Virus record (IMG/VR): IMGVR_UViG_3300026097_000980
Location: 91,509 to 155,508 of that record
Origin: a virus
Length of the DNA: 64,000 nucleotides
Reading direction: 5' to 3' (one strand)
Each line of letters begins with the position of its first letter. The first letter of the stretch is position 1. The translations under genes were made by a program, and so were the position numbers. The notes beneath the pieces are model-generated. The model ran no database searches and was not told the DNA's origin. It saw only the letters and a program-made list of their open reading frames with translations. Of this stretch, positions 18,685 through 25,337 are shown piece by piece.

Positions 18685-19278
18685 TTATTTACTCAAACTT
18701 TTTAAAAATTGAAATGCTTCTTTAGATTTAAGATAATCTAAACAATTCTCCGGTGTTGATTCAAAATAAGGATCTTGATCTTCACCGAGGTCATTAATAT
18801 CTGGTTCTTGCCACCATTTTTCTATAACACAATCATTAATAATTGCAGAATAACGCCAGCTACGCATACCAAAACCAAGATGCGACTTATCGACTAACAT
18901 TCCCATTCTACGAGTAAAATCACCATTACCGTCTGGGATAAATTTAATGTTTTGAACGCTTTGATCAATCATCCACTTACGCATTACAAAGGTGTCGTTT
19001 ACTGAAATAACATAAATGTCATCTACGCCTTCGTCAAGAATCTGTTGATAGTTTTCTTCAAATCCTGGAACTTGAAATGTTGAACATGTAGGTGTAAATG
19101 CTCCAGGTAAAGAAAATAACACAATTCTTTTATTTGCAAAAATATCTTCGGTTGTAAATTCTTTCCAATCAAACGGATTTTCACCGCCGTTAGTTGTGTC
19201 TACATAAGTGATAGGATGTCCGTCAGTGCGGACACGATAATGAAATGTTGTAAACGGAATTTGTATGCCTTCTTTCAT
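18685..19278 (-). CDS. Peroxiredoxin, Prx5-like
   Basis: A 197-residue thiol peroxidase. The active site SLPGAFTPTCSTFQVPGFEE has the peroxidatic Cys in the PGAFTPTC form typical of the Prx5 group; NDTFVMRKWMID is the next conserved block. It reduces peroxides with glutaredoxin or thioredoxin. The start overlaps the stop of the GNAT gene (ATGA). With rubrerythrin two genes upstream it forms an oxidative-stress unit. Confidence 0.88.
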   Translation of the reverse strand: MKEGIQIPFTTFHYRVRTDGHPITYVDTTNGGENPFDWKEFTTEDIFANKRIVLFSLPGAFTPTCSTFQVPGFEENYQQILDEGVDDIYVISVNDTFVMRKWMIDQSVQNIKFIPDGNGDFTRRMGMLVDKSHLGFGMRSWRYSAIINDCVIEKWWQEPDINDLGEDQDPYFESTPENCLDYLKSKEAFQFLKSLSK

Positions 19279-19529
19279 GTGTGTGTTTCTCCTTGATAAG
19301 CACGAAAAAGTTTTGAACCTAATGGACTGATTGGTTCTTGAGGTTTCGCTTTTTTCCCTGTCCTTTCTTCTACCATCATTAACAGTCTGGTAGCGTGTCC
19401 TCGTTTTCTATATAGAGGATTCACAAAAATATATTCTATCTCTGCGTGTGTGTTATACCTAACAAAAGCAATAGTGGTGTTAGGATTACGAAAAGTGATG
19501 ACGCCATCACCGTAGATGACGTCCCACAT
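19275..19529 (-). CDS. Small GNAT-type acetyltransferase
   Basis: An 84-residue protein starting MWDVIYGDGVITFRNPN. TIAFVRYNTHAEIEYIFVNP then LYRKRGHATRLLMMVEE match GNAT motif A, with the acetyl-CoA loop RKRGHA. It is short for the family (usually 140 or more) and so is a minimal or truncated domain. An open frame extends upstream but overlaps rubrerythrin, so the ATG at 19529, between the two genes, is preferred. Confidence 0.65.
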   Translation of the reverse strand: MWDVIYGDGVITFRNPNTTIAFVRYNTHAEIEYIFVNPLYRKRGHATRLLMMVEERTGKKAKPQEPISPLGSKLFRAYQGETHT

Positions 19530-19536
19530 TACACAG

Positions 19537-19971
19537 TTAGGCGTTTTCTTCGTTGTATGCATCCAAAGTCTTCTTGAACTTGTTAGCATGTGAACGCTCT
19601 GCCTTAGCAAGAGTTTCAAACCAATCTGCAATCTCGTCGTGGCCTTCGTCACGAGCTGTCTTTGCCATGCCCGGGTACATGTCCGTGTATTCATGTGTTT
19701 CACCAGCAATAGCACTTTCCAATGCTTCTACAACATTGCCTGCCGCTAGACCGGTTTCTGGATCACCCGAGCCACCTTGAATTAGATATTCCATGTGTCC
19801 GTGTGCGTGACCAGTTTCGCCTTCTGCTGTGTTACGGAATACATTGGCTACTTCTGGAGCACCTTCAATGTCTGCCATGTTTGCAAAATACAAATAACGA
19901 CGGTTGGCTTTTGACTCACCTGCGAAAGCATCTTTCAATGCCTGTTCTGTTTTAGAACCTTTAAGACTCAT
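19537..19971 (-). CDS. rbr: Rubrerythrin-type diiron protein
   Basis: A 144-residue four-helix diiron protein. It has two Glu/His ligand sets: [20 protein letters not shown] with [17 protein letters not shown], and [20 protein letters not shown] with [12 protein letters not shown]. The C-terminal rubredoxin domain of classical rubrerythrin is missing. The likely role is peroxide reduction. It has its own sigma70-type promoter and an AGGAGG ribosome site and heads the rbr-GNAT-prx operon. Confidence 0.92.
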   Translation of the reverse strand: MSLKGSKTEQALKDAFAGESKANRRYLYFANMADIEGAPEVANVFRNTAEGETGHAHGHMEYLIQGGSGDPETGLAAGNVVEALESAIAGETHEYTDMYPGMAKTARDEGHDEIADWFETLAKAERSHANKFKKTLDAYNEENA

Positions 19972-20003
19972 AGTTTCCTCCTGTTGTTGTAAACTATTAA
20001 ACT

Positions 20004-20032
20004 ATTGTAGTAGATATTTACTATTAATGCAA
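20004..20032 (-). promoter_or_regulatory. Sigma70-type promoter of the rubrerythrin operon
   Basis: TTGCAT-N17-TACAAT on the minus strand, about 33 bases before the rubrerythrin ATG, which has a CAGGAGGAAAC ribosome site. Confidence 0.65.
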
Positions 20033-20102
20033 CCGTAAAAATTGCAAAAATCTATGTTATTTTTCTATGGGTGTGTTAGTTAAAATCTATTATCTTTACA
20101 GA

Positions 20103-20130
20103 TAAAAAAAGGCCGCCGAAGCGACCTTTT
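20103..20130 (-). terminator. Terminator after the small outer-membrane-like gene
   Basis: AAAGGCCGC/GCGACCTTT stem (one mismatch) around CGAA with TTTTTTT following on the minus strand. Confidence 0.7.
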
Positions 20131-20144
20131 TACTAGATTCTATA

Positions 20145-20486
20145 TTAGAATGATAATTTGATGCCTACAGTTGTTTCTGTACGCTCAACATCCTCGTTTA
20201 GATCTGTGTTGACATATGCTGATACACTGTCTGTGATTGATTTACTAACGTCAACTTCAATGTCTTCAAGTGTAAAATCTGCACCAGCATCTGTGTCATG
20301 TAGATTGATGCTTGTTGCAACTTCTACGCCGTATGGTAAACCTGTAAGGCTGTTGCCTAATACAAAGTTATTAATTTCACCTTTCGCTTCGTGCTCAAGT
20401 GCAATCGATGTTCCAAGGTCTAGTCCTTCAGCTGATACTGCTGTTGCAGATACGGCAAACATTGCCGCGATTAACGTTTTAGTCAT
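20145..20486 (-). CDS. Small secreted beta-rich, outer-membrane-like protein
   Basis: A 113-residue protein. The signal peptide is MTKTLIAAMFAVSATAVSA, cut before EGLDLG. The mature part alternates polar and hydrophobic residues (GTSIALEHEAKGEINNFVL, DFTLEDIEVDVSKSITD) and ends TTVGIKLSF with a C-terminal Phe, the signature of outer-membrane beta-barrel strands. At about 94 mature residues it is too small for a normal porin barrel. It has its own terminator and lies next to tmRNA. Confidence 0.6.
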   Translation of the reverse strand: MTKTLIAAMFAVSATAVSAEGLDLGTSIALEHEAKGEINNFVLGNSLTGLPYGVEVATSINLHDTDAGADFTLEDIEVDVSKSITDSVSAYVNTDLNEDVERTETTVGIKLSF

Positions 20487-20534
20487 TTTATTTCCTTCTG
20501 TGTGTGATATTGTTTAGATATCTAAGTATAGTTA

Positions 20535-20563
20535 TAAAAGAAAAGCACCCGAAGGTGCTTTTC
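20535..20563 (-). terminator. Terminator of the tmRNA gene
   Basis: AAAAGCACC/GGTGCTTTT stem around a tetraloop, followed by TTTTCTTTT on the minus strand, directly after the tmRNA coding piece. Confidence 0.8.
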
Positions 20564-20565
20564 TG

Positions 20566-20883
20566 ACTTTTGGATTACAAGGCAGTCAACCCCGAAGCCT
20601 CATGCGGCCAGTGCGAATGTTTCATCATTTGCAGTTATTTTATTTTGCTTCTACGACCGGGTATACTCCCAATCCTAACGGCTTTCACATTGCCGGTAAC
20701 TCCACTCGCCTAATCATCTCGCCGTCGAATCCTTGATCTGCCCCATCATAGATACACCACGTTCTTCTCCTACTATTTCACCTTTCGGTCTACTCTCTCG
20801 GAGTTGTAGATGTATCTATGGTGGAACAGCCGGGAGTCGAACCCGGGTCCGTCAACCTTTCGGTCTGCTTCATCGTTACAGTA
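20566..20883 (-). ncRNA. ssrA: Circularly permuted (two-piece) tmRNA
   Basis: On the minus strand the acceptor piece comes first (about 20883-20819), ending in a T-arm GGTTCGACTCC, acceptor CTGTTCC, A and encoded CCA. An intervening segment (20818-20745) follows, then the coding piece starting GGGGCAGATCAAGGATTCGA at 20744. The two acceptor strands GGGGCAG and CTGTTCC pair over seven positions (two G-U). The resume codon GCA at 20632-20630 opens the tag ANDETFALAA, ending TGA at 20602-20600. CATAGATACA and TGTATCTATG extend the acceptor stem across the excised loop. The exact ends are estimates. It rescues stalled ribosomes and tags products for Clp proteolysis. Confidence 0.93.
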
Positions 20884-20885
20884 TT

Positions 20886-20914
20886 ATTTAACTATCTTTT
20901 TTGCTGTCTGTCAA
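20886..20914 (-). promoter_or_regulatory. Probable promoter of the tmRNA gene
   Basis: TTGACA-N17-TTAAAT on the minus strand, inside the last codons of the upstream gene, with a start predicted just before the acceptor piece. The -10 is weak; read-through from the upstream gene is the alternative. Confidence 0.45.
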
Positions 20915-21172
20915 GTCTTCTAATTGCTTTTTTAAATTTAAGACTTGGATATGCAGTAACATGTTTTCCACAACCAATTTAGTCATAGATGCAAGGAGCA
21001 CAACTTTGTCTTCTTCTGTGTACTCTTCTTTATCGAATTGCTCCAGGATAGATGTTCCTATCATTTTAAAGGCTTCGTCTTTGCCTACAGATAATTTATC
21101 CCAAGGAATAGGATCTCCCGATTCCGCTTCTTTAGCGATGTCTACTAATAATTCTAAATCAATTTCTCTCAT
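20888..21172 (-). CDS. Hypothetical acidic helical protein
   Basis: A 94-residue acidic protein, all helical by eye, with a C-terminal leucine-rich coiled coil (MLLHIQVLNLKKQLEDLTDS). The start MREIDLELLVDIAKEAESGD overlaps the stop of the 2OG oxygenase gene (ATGA). Its 3' end contains the -35 of the tmRNA promoter. I do not recognise a family. Confidence 0.6.
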   Translation of the reverse strand: MREIDLELLVDIAKEAESGDPIPWDKLSVGKDEAFKMIGTSILEQFDKEEYTEEDKVVLLASMTKLVVENMLLHIQVLNLKKQLEDLTDSKKDS

Positions 21173-21810
21173 AATTCTAAATCTCTACTTTCAAAAACGA
21201 TGTTATTAACAAATCTAGATCTGTGTTTTGTGGGACAGCTACCAGAATGCCATAATTTCGAAGGAAATAGCATAGCTCTTCCTTTTTTCGGCTCTACTTC
21301 TTTGAGAATTTTCAAGTTATCTTCTCCGAATCCTAAATGTGGTATCTTCTTTTTAAACAATCTAGTAGGACCATCCGAGTCGCTAACATAATATATTAAT
21401 GTGAATCTGTTAGGGAATGTACTGTCTTGATGTGGAGGATGAAATTTATTTTCAAATCCCGGATGCTGTAATAAACAGTTGTTTTTAATTCTATCAATAC
21501 CGTTAATTTGGCAGCTCAAAAGTTCTTGCAACAGATAGACCAAACTGCACTGTAAATAGAAATGCTCTCTATCGTATACACCATCTTCTTGTTTGCTAAT
21601 ATGAACAAGTTGAGGTGTTTCAAGTATGTTAGGATTGTTATTCCAGTCTTTGGGTTCTACTGTCCAATCTGTATACTTCCAATCTATGTCTCCATCTCGA
21701 AATATATTTTCTAGATCGTTCTGTAATGTTACCGGAGCAAAGTCGTCGATCACTAAACAGGTTTTATCTAAATAGTCCAATTTTTTTGTTGTTTTTAATT
21801 CTTTCATCAT
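21169..21810 (-). CDS. 2-oxoglutarate/Fe(II)-dependent oxygenase
   Basis: A 213-residue dioxygenase of the prolyl-4-hydroxylase-like class. HPPHQDSTFPNRFTLIYYVS holds the HxD iron ligands, and the second His follows in AMLFPSKLWHSGSCPTKHRS, with the 2OG-binding Arg in KHRSRF. It would hydroxylate a protein, nucleotide or small molecule; the substrate is unknown. The frame is open back to 21852; the ATG pair at 21810 is chosen to shorten the overlap with the DUF454 gene. Confidence 0.82.
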   Translation of the reverse strand: MMKELKTTKKLDYLDKTCLVIDDFAPVTLQNDLENIFRDGDIDWKYTDWTVEPKDWNNNPNILETPQLVHISKQEDGVYDREHFYLQCSLVYLLQELLSCQINGIDRIKNNCLLQHPGFENKFHPPHQDSTFPNRFTLIYYVSDSDGPTRLFKKKIPHLGFGEDNLKILKEVEPKKGRAMLFPSKLWHSGSCPTKHRSRFVNNIVFESRDLEL

Positions 21811-22183
21811 ACTCTTTCTTTGTACTAGGAAAATGCCATGCCCAAAATGCAATTAGAAACATAAAGCCGCCACTGTAAATAACTGCATTTAAATTTCCGG
21901 TTGCATAGTATGTTATCAAAACAGTCGAACTCATCACAGTAATCATGGCATACTTGGCTTTCAACGGAAAAACTTTATAATGTGTCCAATTGGTTAGAAA
22001 CTCGCCGAACCATGGATGATTGTACAACCAATCGTGCATCTTTTTAGAACTTTTACTAAACGCCCAAGCGGCAGTGACAAGGAATATTGAAAACGGAATA
22101 CCCGGTGTTACAAATCCTATGTAGGCCATTCCTACACAGAAAAAGCCTAAAGTCATATATAGATATTTTTTAAGGTGATACAA
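21764..22183 (-). CDS. DUF454/YbaN-like inner-membrane protein
   Basis: A 139-residue membrane protein. LGFFCVGMAYIGFVTPGIPF and FLVTAAWAFSKSSKKMHDWL, then YNHPWFGEFLTNW, match the YbaN/DUF454 pattern, with further membrane segments at about 75-95 and 98-118. The function of this family is unknown. It overlaps both neighbours. Confidence 0.8.
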   Translation of the reverse strand: MYHLKKYLYMTLGFFCVGMAYIGFVTPGIPFSIFLVTAAWAFSKSSKKMHDWLYNHPWFGEFLTNWTHYKVFPLKAKYAMITVMSSTVLITYYATGNLNAVIYSGGFMFLIAFWAWHFPSTKKEYDERIKNNKKIGLFR

Positions 22184-22973
22184 CTATAATCTCGCCGGTA
22201 GTCGGATTGTAATACATAGGACTAAATCCTGCAGGGGGTGTGCCGCCGGTTACTTCTCTAACTGGTTTTACATAGAATCTGTTTGAATCTTCAGATTCTA
22301 ATACAGCTATTGCAGGCTGTGCGGAGATGATAATTGTATGTTCATGTTGATTATTTGCCCCGGCGCCGAGGCCTATAGCAATTGATCTCGCTCCCTGGTT
22401 GTTACGACCTGCAGAATCACCGATGGCTATTGCATCTTCTCCCTGATCGATTCTACCTGCGAAAGCGCCCATGGCTACAGCGGCTTGTCCTTGGTTTTGA
22501 TATCCGGCGTTGTCGCCGACGGCTACAGCATCGTCTCCTTGATTGGAATTTCCGGCGACGTTGCCGATTGCAATAGCAGTAATACCTTGCGAGCTAATGC
22601 TGCCGGCTTTGTAGCCAATTGCTACAGATCTCAATCCTGCATCAAGTCCTGCTTCAAAACCTAATGCAATCGTCTGTTCTGAAGTTCTTATTTGTGACGT
22701 TTCGACCGGGCCGACAATTTTTCCGTCAACCCCGTCTACAAGTATAGTACTATCGTCAGCAAATACCGATCCTGTCAAATCTCCATCAATTCGATCAAGA
22801 CTAATAGTAGTGAACGAAAGTTGACCATTACCATCGGTGGTTAGTACCTGATTTTCTAATCCATCAGTAGCAGGAAATTGATATGATCCATCGCCACCTA
22901 AATGGGTAAAGTTTCCATCAAGTTCGTTATATGTTAAGGCTTCGCCCTTGTCGCTACGCTTAACTAAAGTCAT
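22170..22973 (-). CDS. Trimeric fibre protein with YadA-head-like repeats
   Basis: A 267-residue tail-fibre-like protein. After an N-terminal MTLVKRSDKGEALTYNELDG there are about seven 14-15-residue repeats of the type A(I/V)A(I/M)G..AG..NQG (residues about 105-225), the left-handed beta-roll repeat of YadA-type heads. The C-terminus (SNRFYVKPVREVTGGTPPAG) resembles the intramolecular-chaperone or tip region of phage fibres. Likely trimeric and host-binding. It lies next to the PAAR spike gene. Confidence 0.8.
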   Translation of the reverse strand: MTLVKRSDKGEALTYNELDGNFTHLGGDGSYQFPATDGLENQVLTTDGNGQLSFTTISLDRIDGDLTGSVFADDSTILVDGVDGKIVGPVETSQIRTSEQTIALGFEAGLDAGLRSVAIGYKAGSISSQGITAIAIGNVAGNSNQGDDAVAVGDNAGYQNQGQAAVAMGAFAGRIDQGEDAIAIGDSAGRNNQGARSIAIGLGAGANNQHEHTIIISAQPAIAVLESEDSNRFYVKPVREVTGGTPPAGFSPMYYNPTTGEIIVVSP

Positions 22974-23167
22974 TCGCTAATATTTCCGTCATCGTCGTAG
23001 TGTTCGCCTACATAACTACTAAACACACCATTCTCTATTCCTGGATTGTTTTCAACATAATCAAAAACAACATATTCAAATCTTGCTGTTTGTTGACGAG
23101 TTGGCAATCTTAAAAAGGTAAAACCAGTGTCATCAAGTGTTGCTTCTGTTTCTCCGTATCTTGGCAT
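22970..23167 (-). CDS. Small hypothetical protein between fibre and spike genes
   Basis: A 65-residue acidic protein, MPRYGETEATLDDTGFTFLR and then LPTRQQTARFEYVVFDYVEN. It overlaps the fibre start by four bases and sits five bases after the PAAR gene stop. Position suggests a tail-tip component or fibre chaperone; there is no motif evidence. Confidence 0.6.
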   Translation of the reverse strand: MPRYGETEATLDDTGFTFLRLPTRQQTARFEYVVFDYVENNPGIENGVFSSYVGEHYDDDGNISE

Positions 23168-23172
23168 TTATT

Positions 23173-23469
23173 TCATCCATTGGCAATCACATCGCCACTT
23201 CCTGTAGCCGCAGAGTTCGGAACCCAAGAACCGTGTCCGCTCGTAGCATCGCCTAGCCGATGCACTGGAATATTATTTGCAAAAACATCAGGAGAACCGG
23301 CCGAAGCAGGATCTCCACAACTTGTAGTATCACCAATTCTTACTGTTTTAGAATTATTTGTGAATACATCCGGAGAACCAGTTGCATAAGAAGTTTGGTG
23401 GAAAGGGCTAGGTGTAGGACTTGCGTGTCCAACGTGAACATCTTGCCCAACTCTAACCACCGCAGGCAT
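23173..23469 (-). CDS. PAAR-motif tail spike tip protein
   Basis: A 98-residue protein beginning MPAVVRVGQDVHVGHASPTP. GSPDVFTNNSKTVRIGDTTS and GSPDVFANNIPVHRLGDATS, then GSGDVIANG, are the repeated strands of the PAAR cone, with His and Cys residues (HVGH, CGD, GHG) able to bind a metal at the apex. It would cap the central spike of the contractile tail. The ATG at 23469 is internal to a longer open frame and gives the typical family N-terminus. Confidence 0.9.
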   Translation of the reverse strand: MPAVVRVGQDVHVGHASPTPSPFHQTSYATGSPDVFTNNSKTVRIGDTTSCGDPASAGSPDVFANNIPVHRLGDATSGHGSWVPNSAATGSGDVIANG

Positions 23470-23488
23470 TATAATGCTGGTCCTTGTG

Positions 23489-23797
23489 TCATAACGTTCC
23501 TTGATTAGGAGAAACAGAAATCCCAGTGGTAGCTTGAATATATTGATCGGCAAACCCTGCTTCTGTGTTAGTTGCAACACAAACTGATCCCTTGTCAACT
23601 GGAATTTCTTTAGTTACATCTACGGTAAACAAAAACGGAACTAATCCAATACCTTGCGGCGATGCACTAATAACCATAGGCGAACTAATTACATAAACGT
23701 TGTCTTTATCTTCTACAAACTTTGCTACCAATTCTTCTCCACTAAAAAGTTTTAGTGTAACAATTTCGCCTGCGACTAAGCCTTTTTCGATTAACAT
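23489..23797 (-). CDS. Small beta-barrel protein, LSm-like
   Basis: A 102-residue protein. GEIVTLKLFSGEELVAKFVE and DKDNVYVISSPMVISASPQG recall an Sm/LSm fold (a Sm1-like strand pair with G-x-x-V/L-x-G-x-E). From memory similar proteins lie near tail and RNR genes in T4-like cyanophages. An RNA-binding role is possible but unproven. The start overlaps the glutaredoxin stop. Confidence 0.6.
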   Translation of the reverse strand: MLIEKGLVAGEIVTLKLFSGEELVAKFVEDKDNVYVISSPMVISASPQGIGLVPFLFTVDVTKEIPVDKGSVCVATNTEAGFADQYIQATTGISVSPNQGTL

Positions 23798-24051
23798 TAT
23801 AATTTTCCTTCTGTTGAACCTGTTGTTGTTTCTTCTAAATATGTTTTTAAGTCTGTCATTCCGCCTACATATTGACCATAGATAAAAATCTGAGGAACTG
23901 ATCTTGCAGTCGGAACCTGCTCAATCAACTGCTCTTTCGTCCAGCCCGAGCCTATCTTTCTTTCTTCAAATGATATATCGTGCGCATGTAGAAGATGCTT
24001 TGCTTCTTCGCAGTGCGGACAATTTTCTTTACTCCAAACAATAGTTTTCAT
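23797..24051 (-). CDS. grx: Glutaredoxin
   Basis: An 84-residue thioredoxin-fold protein. The active site CPHC is at residues 11-14 (VWSKENCPHCEEAKHLLHAH), with the cis-Pro region TARSVPQIFIYGQYVGGMTD. It is a dithiol glutaredoxin and probably reduces the C-terminal CEAC of the phage NrdA. It lies downstream of nrdAB with one small gene between. Confidence 0.92.
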   Translation of the reverse strand: MKTIVWSKENCPHCEEAKHLLHAHDISFEERKIGSGWTKEQLIEQVPTARSVPQIFIYGQYVGGMTDLKTYLEETTTGSTEGKL

Positions 24052-24059
24052 TCTTTTCC

Positions 24060-24227
24060 TTATGATGTAAACACAATTTTATTTTGCTTGTCGGTCACCC
24101 GAACTAGGACTGCGCCAGCATTTTTCTTTGCAATTGCCATTGAAATTGCTTGGTTCTCACTACTGTAAGAACCAATCGTTGTCCATTTTTCATACGGACT
24201 GTTTCTTTTTAATTGTGCTTTAAACAT
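24060..24227 (-). CDS. Small hypothetical protein between nrdB and glutaredoxin
   Basis: A 55-residue protein, MFKAQLKRNSPYEKWTTIGS, then SENQAISMAIAKKNAG and VLVRVTDKQNKIVF, beta-alpha-beta by eye. The ATG at 24227 overlaps the nrdB stop by about one codon. No family recognised. Confidence 0.6.
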   Translation of the reverse strand: MFKAQLKRNSPYEKWTTIGSYSSENQAISMAIAKKNAGAVLVRVTDKQNKIVFTS

Positions 24228-24228
24228 A

Positions 24229-25329
24229 TTATATATTAGGCAAATCGTCGTAGTCAAGTTTTTCTGTCATAACTCCTATGACGTAATTTGTGCTCTCATT
24301 CTCCTGTAGTGCAGTTTGCTTTGAAGACGTATCCGAGTGCTTGTTGAACCAAGGAATCGGAGTAGTCTTGGGAGCCTGCTCAGTGTATTTAATCCCAATG
24401 TCCTTCAAACTTTCCTTTGCCGTGTAGTCTACAAAGTCTCTGAGAATGTTTGCATTTAGACCAATCACTGGACCTTTCATAAACAAGTAGTCTGCCCATT
24501 GCTTTTCTTCTTCAATAACAGCCATATACATATCATAAACTTCTTGCTCGCATTCTTCCTTAGCACGAGCAAATCTTTCATCTTCTTTAACAACTTGATT
24601 GATAAGATATGCAGTCCATCCTTTGTGTAGTAGCTCGTCCTGCAGAATAAGGCTGATGATATTGCCGTTGCCGATAAAGATCTTATTCTCTACCATTGCG
24701 AGGCTTGTAGCAAAACTTACCATAAAGCGAAGTGCTTCGAGCGCATAACTTGCGTTCAATGCCAGCCAGATAGCTTTAATGTGTTCGTACTCATCTACTT
24801 TCTTACCTAGTTCAACTTCACAGTTTAGCACATGCAGTTTGTCATAGTATTCGCCTACATTGGCAGCCATGTCTACGATTTCATTCGTATCGTGAATAGA
24901 GTTAAACACCTCCTTAGGTACATTGTAAATGTTACGAATGATATGGCTGTATGAACGGCTGTGAATATTTGTTTCAAAAAATCCCCAGTTTAAACACAGT
25001 GCTTCTAGTTCTGGTAGACTCACAACAGGAGTGAATACCTGTGTAGGACCTCGTCCTTGGATACTGTCCAGTGCGGTCTGTCTCAGTAGATTAGAAGTAA
25101 AGATGTGTTTAACTGCGTCGCTTGAATCTTTAAAATCTTGTGAATCTTTTGTTAAACTTACTTCTTCAGGAACCCAAAAGAATCCGCGAGCTGTAGTTTC
25201 AAAGCTCTGAATTTTTGGATATTTTACTTCTTCGAAACGTTGGATAGTTACAGGACCTGCTGGATCCAGAAACATTTTACGCTGTAAATAGTCTGTATTC
25301 TTTGTTAAGTCATATTGTGCTTTGCTCAT
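24229..25329 (-). CDS. nrdB: Ribonucleotide reductase class I, small subunit
   Basis: A 366-residue R2 subunit that generates the tyrosyl radical for dNTP synthesis. NWGFFETNIHSRSYSHIIRN holds the Glu-x2-His iron ligands and the radical Tyr in HSRSY. EELGKK-type and NIISLILQDELLHKGWTAYL supply further ligands (Glu and His of DELLH). The C-terminus YDDLPNI is the tail that docks on R1. It lies nine bases after nrdA. Confidence 0.96.
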   Translation of the reverse strand: MSKAQYDLTKNTDYLQRKMFLDPAGPVTIQRFEEVKYPKIQSFETTARGFFWVPEEVSLTKDSQDFKDSSDAVKHIFTSNLLRQTALDSIQGRGPTQVFTPVVSLPELEALCLNWGFFETNIHSRSYSHIIRNIYNVPKEVFNSIHDTNEIVDMAANVGEYYDKLHVLNCEVELGKKVDEYEHIKAIWLALNASYALEALRFMVSFATSLAMVENKIFIGNGNIISLILQDELLHKGWTAYLINQVVKEDERFARAKEECEQEVYDMYMAVIEEEKQWADYLFMKGPVIGLNANILRDFVDYTAKESLKDIGIKYTEQAPKTTPIPWFNKHSDTSSKQTALQENESTNYVIGVMTEKLDYDDLPNI

Positions 25330-25337
25330 GTTTGCTC

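Noticed and set aside
22382-22660. Repetitive DNA resembling a CRISPR array
   Set aside because: The repeats encode the AIAIG..AG..NQG protein repeat of the fibre in frame; spacing and divergence are those of protein repeats.
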